IMG/VR virus record: IMGVR_UViG_3300042898_000786
Coordinates: 1 to 64,000 of that record
Reading direction: 5' to 3' (one strand)
Length of the DNA: 64,000 nucleotides
From: a virus
Each line of letters opens with the position of its first letter. The first letter of the stretch is position 1. Positions 46,217 to 53,138 of this stretch are shown here, in pieces. Position numbers and translations under genes: made by a program. The notes under the pieces are model-generated. The model saw only the letters and a list, made by a program, of their open reading frames with translations. It did not search any database and had not been told where the DNA came from.

Positions 46217-46479
46217 TCTTCTTCGTCGTTATATTCTGGGTAGTGTTCACCGGTGTTGCCATTCTGCATAATCACAATCATACGTTCGTCAAGTCTCTCC
46301 TGCTCTAGCAGGTCTTCTTGCTTTACCCTAGCGATGCAGCAGGGCTTACGGAGTTCATTATAAGCAATCTCGGTTTTCCAAGGTGGGCAGTTGCATTGGT
46401 TGTCGACGCTATCTTGGCTATCACCTGGGTCATCCCAGAAAACAAACTTCATATCTGAGCCGGGGCCTTTATTAGTCAT
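46213..46479 (-). CDS. Small acidic Cys-containing protein
   Basis: 88 residues from the ATG at 46479. It has an acidic N-terminus, a QCNCPPW..PCC cluster in the middle and a very acidic end (YNDEEE). Metal binding is possible. Overlaps its upstream neighbour by 8 nt. Confidence 0.6.
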   Translation of the reverse strand: MTNKGPGSDMKFVFWDDPGDSQDSVDNQCNCPPWKTEIAYNELRKPCCIARVKQEDLLEQERLDERMIVIMQNGNTGEHYPEYNDEEE

Positions 46480-46801
46480 AATCGATTCTATTTTTATAAA
46501 TGATGTCTTCAACAATAGTCTTAGCGTCTATGGTTCCGAGCCTTATTGCATCGGCGTGGTCTTTTGCACGTATAACGACAAAATTATCGTTAGCCTTGCC
46601 TAGAACCAACAACGACAAAAAGTTTGGCATTATCGAATTCATAAACGGGTCAAAGTTAAGCATACTGCCATCGCTTGTAGCAACCGCAATACCCATAACA
46701 TATTCTTTATCGCCTTTCTTAAAAACAAAAATGGGGGACTTATCCGATAACGGAATCATCCCCCACTCAAGGCATAGCAGTCTCGAAATCGAGAGTTGCA
46801 T
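46472..46801 (-). CDS. Phage protein, unknown
   Basis: 109 residues, hydrophobic core and beta-type pattern, no TM or motif that I recognise. Its start codon overlaps by one base the stop of the SSB-tip protein. Confidence 0.6.
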   Translation of the reverse strand: MQLSISRLLCLEWGMIPLSDKSPIFVFKKGDKEYVMGIAVATSDGSMLNFDPFMNSIMPNFLSLLVLGKANDNFVVIRAKDHADAIRLGTIDAKTIVEDIIYKNRIDYD

Positions 46802-47052
46802 TAGAACGGCATATCGTCGTTGCTGCTTTGCTTAATGCTTACAGCACCTTTAGATGATGGGTCCCAAACACTCATAATTGTGTATGGCTTTTTGCTCTCT
46901 TTCGCTACGCCGGAACGTACCGTTAGAAATGCACGACCCTTCTCGGTCATATTCCTTTGAAGGGTTTCGATATCTTGCTTTGAGAGCGAGAATCGCAGGT
47001 TAAGAGTGGGCGACTCAACGTAGCCGACCATCTCGTCTTTCTTATCTTGCAT
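46801..47052 (-). CDS. Small protein with SSB-like acidic C-terminal tip
   Basis: 83 residues. The body is beta-rich (LNLRFSLSKQD, AFLTVRSG, YTIMSVWDP) and the chain ends SSNDDMPF. That resembles the DDDIPF tip by which SSB proteins bind partners. Its neighbours are a DnaA-like protein and an annealing-protein candidate. It may be a short ssDNA-binding protein or may mimic the SSB tip; inference only. Confidence 0.55.
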   Translation of the reverse strand: MQDKKDEMVGYVESPTLNLRFSLSKQDIETLQRNMTEKGRAFLTVRSGVAKESKKPYTIMSVWDPSSKGAVSIKQSSNDDMPF

Positions 47053-47069
47053 AAGACTTGGGGTTTTGG

Positions 47070-47363
47070 TTAATTAAAAAGAAAATTTTTGTACGATACG
47101 TAAGTATCTCGGTACACATTGTCAGACTCGATGAGTTGGTCGTGGCGGTCAAGGTAATAAATGATTAGCGGATGCTTTAGACCAGTAATCTCAGAAATTG
47201 TAGCGTTGGTAATACCTTGGTTACGAATTAAGAAGTTAACGAGCATAATGCGAGCCGTTACGACGCGCCTACGGGCGGACTTAGACATCGAGTCGACACC
47301 AAAGTATTTATTGCTTCCAGAGATGAAGCCTTCAATTTGTTCTGGAATCGACTGAACTATCAT
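47070..47363 (-). CDS. Second DnaA domain IV-like protein
   Basis: 97 residues. YFGVDSMSKSARRRVVTARIMLVNFLI, then ITNATISEITGLKHPLIIYYLDRH, follows the layout of DnaA domain IV: S-x-x-RRRxVxAR helix, then an HTH with a KHPLI segment where DnaA has DHTTV. It is diverged from the copy at 37203. It overlaps the annealing-protein gene by 4 nt, so it is tied to DNA recombination or replication. Confidence 0.6.
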   Translation of the reverse strand: MIVQSIPEQIEGFISGSNKYFGVDSMSKSARRRVVTARIMLVNFLIRNQGITNATISEITGLKHPLIIYYLDRHDQLIESDNVYRDTYVSYKNFLFN

Positions 47364-47899
47364 TTTACGAACTTCTCTAGAGCCAAGACTTGCTTCTCAG
47401 AGAATTTATCTCCGTACTTAGTGACGACTTGACTATAGGCTTCGCGCTTATTACTAGCAGCCTTGATGTAGTTGACAGACTTTTCGAACAGAGTCTCCTC
47501 CTTCTCGGGCTCAGATGCCTCTGTAACTTGCTGCGGGGCTTCTTGCTTAGCAATCGCTGTCTCTACCTCGTCGGCAGTAGCGATTGAAGTGTCGATGCCT
47601 ATACCTAGCATACCTAGGGCCCGCCCAACGGCAGAGGTTTCGCAGTTCTCGATATACGATGTTCTGTTGATGTTTGAAGATGACTTCTCCTCGTGAGCAA
47701 AGCCCGTACTGACTATCCTGCCAGCCTCATCACGTACCACGGCACGGATAATTACTGACTCGCTATCAACGGCGTATATCTCGGTCTCAAGACTCATACT
47801 CTTGAACTCGGGAAGAGCACGAAACGCTTTGACACGCTCGTTAACCTCAACGTATTGCTTGCCCTTGATGTTGGTTGTTTTGAATTTATGTTGTGACAT
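47360..47899 (-). CDS. Rad52/ERF-like single-strand annealing protein (candidate)
   Basis: 179 residues. The conserved-looking core YIENCETSAVGRALGMLGIGIDTSIATADEV is a motif of a widespread phage family that I associate with ERF/Rad52-type annealing proteins. A Glu-rich linker and a helical C-terminal part follow. With the RecE-like nuclease and resolvase in the same cluster it would pair complementary strands during recombination-dependent replication. Family assignment is by eye. It has its own promoter. Confidence 0.6.
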   Translation of the reverse strand: MSQHKFKTTNIKGKQYVEVNERVKAFRALPEFKSMSLETEIYAVDSESVIIRAVVRDEAGRIVSTGFAHEEKSSSNINRTSYIENCETSAVGRALGMLGIGIDTSIATADEVETAIAKQEAPQQVTEASEPEKEETLFEKSVNYIKAASNKREAYSQVVTKYGDKFSEKQVLALEKFVK

Positions 47900-47917
47900 A
47901 TTGATTTAATTTGAATA

Positions 47918-47948
47918 CAAATATAAGAAAGGTTGAAGCATTACACAA
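47918..47948 (-). promoter_or_regulatory. Bacteroidetes-type promoter of the annealing-protein gene
   Basis: On the minus strand TTG (47948-47946), a 20-nt spacer, then TATATTTG (47925-47918), 18 nt before the ATG at 47899. The -33 part lies in the 3' end of the upstream mini-gene. Confidence 0.78.
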
Positions 47949-48078
47949 TAGCGGAACGCTTTTTTTGTCGCTCTAGAAAGTCGACCCACATACGTGCAGC
48001 AACTGCGCGACGTTGTAGTAGGAATGGATATTTGGTTTTTAGTCTCGCCATAGCGATACGCATAAATTGGTCTCTCAT
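47941..48078 (-). CDS. Tiny basic protein, unknown
   Basis: 45 residues, Arg/Lys-rich, amphipathic (MRDQFMRIAMARLKTKYPF). Could bind nucleic acid. 10 nt from its upstream neighbour. Confidence 0.55.
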   Translation of the reverse strand: MRDQFMRIAMARLKTKYPFLLQRRAVAARMWVDFLERQKKRSAIV

Positions 48079-48088
48079 TGATTTTTAA

Positions 48089-48250
48089 TTATAGTAGTTG
48101 ATACCTGTCCATAAGACCCATAGAGGCTGTCCCTAGTAGCATCAGCAGAAAAGAATTGATTAAGTTGCCGTCTAGCATAGAAGCCACACTAAGCAGAAAA
48201 AAGATTGTTATGAGTGTGAATCCAATCTTCTTGAATGTGGCCTTACTCAT
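48089..48250 (-). CDS. Small two-TM membrane protein
   Basis: 53 residues. A short basic N-terminus is followed by hydrophobic segments at about 10-25 and 31-47, separated by a DGN turn. ATGA overlap with the upstream gene. Holin-like size, but the location is early; function unknown. Confidence 0.6.
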   Translation of the reverse strand: MSKATFKKIGFTLITIFFLLSVASMLDGNLINSFLLMLLGTASMGLMDRYQLL

Positions 48251-48573
48251 AATTTTATATTGAATGATAGTTCTATGTTTCCATCTTGATACCTACCGAC
48301 GAGTTTGAAGTCATCGGTTTCTGGCAACTGCTTGTCAAAGCCGTCGTAAGTTATAGCGTAGTTCTCCTTGTAGAAGTACTCCACCTCAGCATCGACAATG
48401 CCGTCTTCGTCAATAGATATAAACACGATGTACGTGATGTCTCCGTCTTCGTGTAGCATCGAATGCCAATTACCTTTTGGGGATATTGACACCTTGTGTT
48501 TCTTGCCGTTGTGTTCAAAGCATACTAAGAACTCAGCGGCCAAGAATGTTTCTTCGGGGATAATCATAGTCAT
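48247..48573 (-). CDS. Phage protein, unknown
   Basis: 108 residues from the ATG at 48573, acidic and beta-rich. The start lies just after the minus-strand terminator of the DUF932 gene; a TATTTTTA box close to the TAnnTTTG consensus lies about 12 nt upstream. Confidence 0.62.
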   Translation of the reverse strand: MTMIIPEETFLAAEFLVCFEHNGKKHKVSISPKGNWHSMLHEDGDITYIVFISIDEDGIVDAEVEYFYKENYAITYDGFDKQLPETDDFKLVGRYQDGNIELSFNIKL

Positions 48574-48589
48574 AGGGTTTCTTGTAAAA

Positions 48590-48618
48590 ATAAGAAAAAG
48601 AGCGGGGTTTCCCCCGCC
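48590..48618 (-). terminator. Rho-independent terminator (minus strand)
   Basis: GCGGGG/CCCCGC stem with a short loop, then a T-rich run on the minus strand. It ends the DUF932 gene. Confidence 0.82.
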
Positions 48619-48621
48619 CAT

Positions 48622-49524
48622 TTATGCCATATCAGCAAGCAGTTCGTAGACGCGTTGGTCGGTCTTCTGAAGCGAGCCTGCCATCTTAGAGGAGTCTCGG
48701 CTATCATTACGGCCGGCCTTGTGGCTAGTGTAGTGAGTCACACCCGAGAACAAGCCCCATAAGTTGTCACCTTTGTACGACATCTCACGAGTGATAGACG
48801 TTACTAGGTCACGTGCTTGGTTGAGTCGGCGAGTAGAGTACTCGTCATTAGCGACGCTCCTAGTCTTCAAGATATCGACACCGACAACAGCATCTACAAC
48901 TTTCTGAATCTGACGCTCGTTGGTACGCACGTCTACCATCTTGCGGAACATATCGTATAGGGTAGCATCAGCCTCCCTAATGCCCTTGATGGCACGTAGT
49001 GAGTCCTCAACGGCCTTTCGCATATTCGCGGTATGTCGTACGCTATCCTTTAGGCTACGTGATGCAGCGTTAAAAGTGTTAGAGCACGAGATGGTAACGC
49101 TAGAGGCGCCCCATCTTAGCGCAGTCGTTCCGTCGTGGCTGTTGATTGCCGTGGCGTAACGCTTTACAAGGTCACCACCTACTCTTTCATCCTCCATAGG
49201 GACTTGTAGGTATACCTTGCCACCTCCGTTGAATAAGCCTCCGCGTACTACGTCTACACCGAGTACTTGCCCTACCTCTTGGACGAGGTCGCTGAGTTCG
49301 TTGTTCTGAAATACTTCGTACTGCTGAGTGGCGGTGGTGAATACTTTCTCCGTGTCTTTGCGAACGATGCCGAAGAAACCCGACTCAGTACCCGACGGCA
49401 GGAGAAGAGGTTGCTTTTCTACATCCCAATTGAGGCCGAAGCGGTCAAGGATGTCAGCGGTGTTTTTAGCAGATACGAATGAGTTGTGTGTGTCAACGAG
49501 TTGACCGAATTGATTGATTTCCAT
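48622..49524 (-). CDS. DUF932-family phage/plasmid-like protein
   Basis: 300 residues. GFFGIVRKDTEKVF, then YEVFQNNELSDLVQEVG and GASSVTISCSNTFNAA with a C-terminal LFSGVTHYTSHK, match the DUF932 (phage/plasmid-like TIGR03299) family, widespread on mobile elements. Its role is unknown. It is the longest gene of its neighbourhood and is closed by a strong terminator, so it may be strongly expressed. Confidence 0.8.
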   Translation of the reverse strand: MEINQFGQLVDTHNSFVSAKNTADILDRFGLNWDVEKQPLLLPSGTESGFFGIVRKDTEKVFTTATQQYEVFQNNELSDLVQEVGQVLGVDVVRGGLFNGGGKVYLQVPMEDERVGGDLVKRYATAINSHDGTTALRWGASSVTISCSNTFNAASRSLKDSVRHTANMRKAVEDSLRAIKGIREADATLYDMFRKMVDVRTNERQIQKVVDAVVGVDILKTRSVANDEYSTRRLNQARDLVTSITREMSYKGDNLWGLFSGVTHYTSHKAGRNDSRDSSKMAGSLQKTDQRVYELLADMA

Positions 49525-49546
49525 TTTATTTGAGTTTTTAAATTAA

Positions 49547-50074
49547 TTATTTTGATAGTCTTTCTTTAGCATTATTAAACATCTCCTCCATATTACGGAG
49601 AGACGCGGTGTCGGGAGTATTCTCCCAATCGCGAAGCATTATCTGCTTCACGTCTTCGAATGTGCAGTCTTTCTTCATCGTCATAACGAGTGTCTCTAGT
49701 TGTACTTGAAACTCGTCTAGGTTATTGAAGAAGAAGTACTCATAGAACTGAAGGCAAAAGTCGAAGTCTTTTCCGTTCTCGTAGTACGTATGCCCAGCAA
49801 AACACACACCTATCTCGTCATACTCAAGGCGTATGGAGACGGAGTGCTTACTTGATATCTCTTTGAGCATATCGTGTGGTGGTACCCAAGCACTAGGCCC
49901 GCTTACCATAAGGATGATGTCATCCCTCTCGATAGAATCTATCTTCCATCTAGGAGGCTCCGTCTCAAGACCCGTATCTCTACGTTCCTTGTGCGCTTTG
50001 AATATCTCAGAGACGGCATCTAGTTCTGAATCTTGGCCGTGTATGACTAAGAAGTTATTACATAGGTTTGGCAT
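49547..50074 (-). CDS. Api92/DUF1281-like protein (MPNxCxNxL start)
   Basis: 175 residues from the ATG at 50074. MPNLCNNFLVIHG is the usual start of the Api92/DUF1281 ferredoxin-like-fold family found on phages and pathogenicity islands; upstream in-frame codons are discarded for that reason. Aromatic-rich middle, helical C-terminus. Function unknown. Confidence 0.65.
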   Translation of the reverse strand: MPNLCNNFLVIHGQDSELDAVSEIFKAHKERRDTGLETEPPRWKIDSIERDDIILMVSGPSAWVPPHDMLKEISSKHSVSIRLEYDEIGVCFAGHTYYENGKDFDFCLQFYEYFFFNNLDEFQVQLETLVMTMKKDCTFEDVKQIMLRDWENTPDTASLRNMEEMFNNAKERLSK

Positions 50075-50180
50075 TATCGATTTGTTTTTGCAGTTCTTTG
50101 ATTTTATCTTGAAGTTCTTTGTTGTAATCCTCAAGGGCTTTGATTCGATGCATTAAATACATTGTTTGTGAGTCTACCAT
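50058..50180 (-). CDS. Tiny coiled-coil protein
   Basis: 40 residues, single Lys/Glu/Gln helix with heptad pattern. It overlaps the next start by 17 nt. Confidence 0.55.
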   Translation of the reverse strand: MVDSQTMYLMHRIKALEDYNKELQDKIKELQKQIDNAKPM

Positions 50181-50199
50181 TTGTTTATTTGTTTTTAAA

Positions 50200-50232
50200 G
50201 TAAAGTGAAAATAAGGAGCCGTGCCTCCTTAT
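50200..50232 (-). terminator. Rho-independent terminator (minus strand)
   Basis: ATAAGGAG/CTCCTTAT perfect 8-bp stem with a 6-nt loop, then a TTTTC-type tail on the minus strand. Confidence 0.7.
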
Positions 50233-50270
50233 CTCACCAAACAAAATATCGTTACACGGACGATTGTACA

Positions 50271-50840
50271 TTAGGACAATGCTGTTTTTAGTTGCTCTCG
50301 AGTCATATCTGCCTCGTCTGCTAGCCAATTTAGGAACGTGTCAACTTGATTGACACGCACTACGATATCAGTAGCGGTAGAGAACACGTTGCTAGTCTGA
50401 GCGAATATGAACCATACGGGTACGGGAGGAATCAGTTTGCCATCCGCGATGTTCTCGAAGAACTCGTTGAAGTCCCACTTCCACTTTACGTCATCCCACG
50501 AGCCTGTAGACCACCCATTGGCGATACACTCGTATCCATCAGCAAGTTCTACGTTTACATACCCACGCCAAGCGCTAGTAGACTTCCACTCTGCACTCTT
50601 GATGCATTGCGGTGGGCCGTCAACTTCCTCGCAGTCTTCATAGTCTCGGGTCTTGTCTAGGCTATAAGCGTAGTCGGTTCTGACTAACTGCTCATCAAGA
50701 TTGTACTCGTACACCTTAACGGATGACTCCCAATGAGAGTAGTAGCAGTCCTCGCATAGCACGTTGTCTTCCTTGTCATAGTTGGAATAGTCGTTCTCTG
50801 AAATCTCGTAGTCGCAGTTACTGCATTTATTGGTTTCCAT
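50271..50840 (-). CDS. Protein with N-terminal zinc finger
   Basis: 189 residues. CSNC at 6-9 and CEDC about 20 residues later form a two-CxxC zinc site of LIM/treble-clef style. The rest is acidic and Trp/Tyr-rich. Similar phage unknowns exist; it may bind nucleic acid or host protein. Confidence 0.65.
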   Translation of the reverse strand: METNKCSNCDYEISENDYSNYDKEDNVLCEDCYYSHWESSVKVYEYNLDEQLVRTDYAYSLDKTRDYEDCEEVDGPPQCIKSAEWKSTSAWRGYVNVELADGYECIANGWSTGSWDDVKWKWDFNEFFENIADGKLIPPVPVWFIFAQTSNVFSTATDIVVRVNQVDTFLNWLADEADMTREQLKTALS

Positions 50841-51324
50841 CTTCTGATTCTTTTATGGTGATAAACGCAGACTTGAGGTCTTCGCCTAGATTAATTATTT
50901 GACGTTCTATGATTGTGAAATCAATAAGTTTGTTTAGCGTTGAGTCATCATTCGCCTCCTTAAACTTTACTGCACTCCGCAAAAAGACAGCATAAGATGC
51001 TAGCAAAGAGCGCATACTTGTATCTTCGATGCTATCTGCAAATTTAGCAAGCATTTGAGGCTTTGAGTCTTTCTTCGGCTTTCTACCTCGGATATGCTTT
51101 AGGTCGTGGTCGGCCACATACCAACCGCATCCTTCTCTTATAGTAATACCCTCGTTGTTACCTTTGTGCCCATTCACATCCTCGTCAAACTCAATGAGAA
51201 ACGATGTCTCTGATTCGGCAAAGACTATCGTTGCTTGTTTGCCGATTGCCTCGGGCGCACTTGGTGCGCTTGTCGCACTTCTAGGATTATAGACCACGCG
51301 GTCTCCAGTTTTAAATGTTTTCAT
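50827..51324 (-). CDS. Protein with SH3/KOW-like N-terminal part, unknown
   Basis: 165 residues from the ATG at 51324 (MKTFKTGDRVVYNP). The first 75 residues look like a small beta-barrel (GDRVVYN, IGKQATIVFAES, FLIEFDED, WYVADHDLKHI); a basic linker and a helical C-terminus follow. The leader AAACAAATAGAAATTATG resembles others in this cluster. Confidence 0.62.
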   Translation of the reverse strand: MKTFKTGDRVVYNPRSATSAPSAPEAIGKQATIVFAESETSFLIEFDEDVNGHKGNNEGITIREGCGWYVADHDLKHIRGRKPKKDSKPQMLAKFADSIEDTSMRSLLASYAVFLRSAVKFKEANDDSTLNKLIDFTIIERQIINLGEDLKSAFITIKESEDGNQ

Positions 51325-51337
51325 AATTTCTATTTGT

Positions 51338-51562
51338 TTATAATTGGTGTTCGGTAATGTATAGTCGGATGGTTTGGTAGTCATCTACCTCAACAAAGTA
51401 TTCGGACTCTTCATCGCAGTATACTTGTTTGATTTCGTGCCTTTCATTTATTGACTTCTTAGTTGAGTCAAAGAAGTACTGCGCTGCACTTTTTGCGCCA
51501 AAGGCTTCGTGGTCATTAAGGTCGAGGTCGGAATGAGTCTCGTGAAGGATGTAGAATTTCAT
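51338..51562 (-). CDS. Small acidic protein, unknown
   Basis: 74 residues, alternating alpha/beta, no motif recognised. The gap to the next start is 13 nt. Confidence 0.6.
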   Translation of the reverse strand: MKFYILHETHSDLDLNDHEAFGAKSAAQYFFDSTKKSINERHEIKQVYCDEESEYFVEVDDYQTIRLYITEHQL

Positions 51563-51581
51563 AGTTGTTATTGTTTATTAG

Positions 51582-51998
51582 TTATTGAATCGTGAACCAA
51601 TCTTCGTCCATATTGAACTCATCGATTTGTGCTTGACTAACGAACGCTTCGCAGTACCACGAATCGCCTCCGTCACTATTGCTAGTTAGGTCTGCCGATA
51701 CGTTACTACCTAGCAAGGTTTCCCACTCACGGGTGAAGTCGTTAAGGTCTTCCTCAGTTCCGACAAAGTATGTCCACACTCGAAGTTCATTTGCTTCTTC
51801 GTGGCCTCCCTCCATCACTACTATATTGCCTAACTCTAGCACTTTCTTGAGTTCTTCCTCACTAGTAATTAGCGCCTCATTCAGTTCATCATTAAGTTCA
51901 AATAGTGGTACACTATTGGTTGCCCATAGAGCCAAGGCTAGGTCGGTTACGTTTACGAATGTGAATCCGTCTTCAGTTTTAATTATTCGATTTTCCAT
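51582..51998 (-). CDS. Acidic phage protein, unknown
   Basis: 138 residues, strongly acidic, which could suit a DNA-mimic or antirestriction role, but no family is recognised. The leader is AACAAATAGAAACTATG. Confidence 0.6.
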   Translation of the reverse strand: MENRIIKTEDGFTFVNVTDLALALWATNSVPLFELNDELNEALITSEEELKKVLELGNIVVMEGGHEEANELRVWTYFVGTEEDLNDFTREWETLLGSNVSADLTSNSDGGDSWYCEAFVSQAQIDEFNMDEDWFTIQ

Positions 51999-52017
51999 AG
52001 TTTCTATTTGTTATTGA

Positions 52018-52227
52018 TTAAAGTTCTAAAACTGCTAGTGAAAGGTTGCCCTCTCGGTCAAACCATCCCTCCTTGATTAAGGCGGTGGCAGTTCGGCCAT
52101 AGTGGCCTTGAAGTTCCCAAGCCAAGCCACTACGGACTAGTTCGGCAAAGAGGCACACGACTTCTTGGTCGTTGAGTGCGCCTTGTTCGTATGCGATGAT
52201 GTTCGCGATTTGTGATGTGTTGTTCAT
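52018..52227 (-). CDS. Small conserved-type phage protein behind a ribozyme
   Basis: 69 residues. NIIAYEQGALNDQEVVCLFAELVRSGLAWELQGHYGRTA is a pattern shared by many phage unknowns. Its ATG is exactly 21 nt after the predicted cleavage site of the hammerhead element at 52243-52294. Confidence 0.72.
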   Translation of the reverse strand: MNNTSQIANIIAYEQGALNDQEVVCLFAELVRSGLAWELQGHYGRTATALIKEGWFDREGNLSLAVLEL

Positions 52228-52242
52228 ACTGATTATCTATTT

Positions 52243-52294
52243 GGTTAAGATGCCTCACGGCATTTCGGCTAATGTCAAGCCTCTTCAGTTAACC
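52243..52294 (-). ncRNA. Hammerhead ribozyme, element 1
   Basis: Read on the minus strand: stem I GGUUAA with UUAACC; core CUGAAGA (CUGANGA consensus); stem II GGCU/AGCC with a 7-nt loop; GAAA; stem III UGCC/GGCA closed by a GUGA tetraloop; cleavage triplet AUC before UUAACC. Predicted cut between 52249 and 52248. Stem I carries the TAA stop of the gene at 52289-52471. Stems are short (6, 4 and 4-5 bp) with no visible long-range loop contact, so speed in the cell is uncertain. Confidence 0.88.
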
Positions 52295-52471
52295 TTTGTT
52301 TTGCTCCACAAACTTTTCTAAAATGTCGAGAAGTTCGTCACCACATTTGTCTAACCTATCTTGAAGTTCGGGCGAAAGGTCGCTTGACTCAAGGTTGAAT
52401 TCCTCGCACACTGAGTCGAACAGCAAATCAATTTGAGAGGTAAGGATTCCGTAGATATTTTCGTTTTTCAT
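52289..52471 (-). CDS. Small acidic helical protein between two ribozymes
   Basis: 60 residues, acidic and Leu-rich, no motif. Its start is 21 nt after the predicted cut of element 2, and its last codons (GGT TAA) form the 5' strand of stem I of element 1. Confidence 0.65.
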   Translation of the reverse strand: MKNENIYGILTSQIDLLFDSVCEEFNLESSDLSPELQDRLDKCGDELLDILEKFVEQNKG

Positions 52472-52486
52472 AATTTCTATTTGTTT

Positions 52487-52537
52487 GGTTAAGACCTACC
52501 GAAGTAGGTTTCGGGCATTAGCCCTCATCAGTTAACC
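52487..52537 (-). ncRNA. Hammerhead ribozyme, element 2
   Basis: Read on the minus strand: stem I GGUUAA with UUAACC; core CUGAUGA; stem II GGGC/GCCC with loop UAAU; GAAA; stem III CCUAC/GUAGG closed by a UUCG tetraloop; cleavage triplet GUC before UUAACC. Every conserved hammerhead position is met. Predicted cut between 52493 and 52492. The TGA stop of the upstream gene (52528-52716) is part of the CUGAUGA core. Confidence 0.92.
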
Positions 52538-52716
52538 TGCCACTCAGTAAGCGTAGTCCAACCGAATGCCGTCACGATACCGCGCCTCTGAAGTTGTTCT
52601 AGAACTTTGTACTCTTTAGTGGTATCTGCACCCAAGACAGACTCTACGCTATAAAAGGGTATGTCGGTTGCGATGCCGTCAACATACTCGCGGAAAAAGA
52701 AATTGTAAGTGTTCAT
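52528..52716 (-). CDS. Small protein ending in the ribozyme core
   Basis: 62 residues, aromatic-rich N-terminus, no motif. The last codons and the TGA stop lie inside stem I and the catalytic core of hammerhead element 2, so a ribosome finishing this gene would cover and unfold the ribozyme. Confidence 0.65.
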   Translation of the reverse strand: MNTYNFFFREYVDGIATDIPFYSVESVLGADTTKEYKVLEQLQRRGIVTAFGWTTLTEWQVN

Positions 52717-52745
52717 ATTGTTTGGATTTAGTTATTGAATTGTGT

Positions 52746-53102
52746 TTAGTTTTGGTCTCTATGGATTACGTTCACCAACTGAATGGCGGCATTGTCACCG
52801 ATAAATTCACGGGCAGTGAGGTATGCCTCTGTGCGGCTCACTCGCAGTCCTCCTAAGAGGAAGTCGAATAGTGTGCCGTTCGTACTTTCTACGCTACGTA
52901 CAAATACCGACTGATTGGTCAGTAATTTCATTAGCGACTTCACTAATTCAGCCTTGGTGTCGAACGCTTTTCGGGCGCTCCCTTGGCGAAGATTACCGAC
53001 TTGTAGGAGTTTAGTGGTCTCTGCCTTGTCGGTGTAACGAATCAAGAATTCTACTTCGCGAGTTGTCTTTTTGCTTTGTAGTCTAACTTTGAACTCTCCC
53101 AT
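52746..53102 (-). CDS. Basic phage protein, unknown
   Basis: 118 residues from the ATG at 53102 (MGEFKVRLQSKK). Mixed alpha/beta, no known motif. It is the first gene of the minus-strand cluster, just downstream of the tRNA-like element. Confidence 0.62.
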   Translation of the reverse strand: MGEFKVRLQSKKTTREVEFLIRYTDKAETTKLLQVGNLRQGSARKAFDTKAELVKSLMKLLTNQSVFVRSVESTNGTLFDFLLGGLRVSRTEAYLTAREFIGDNAAIQLVNVIHRDQN

Positions 53103-53138
53103 TTTGATTTGATTTTTGAATTGATAAAAGAAAATTTG

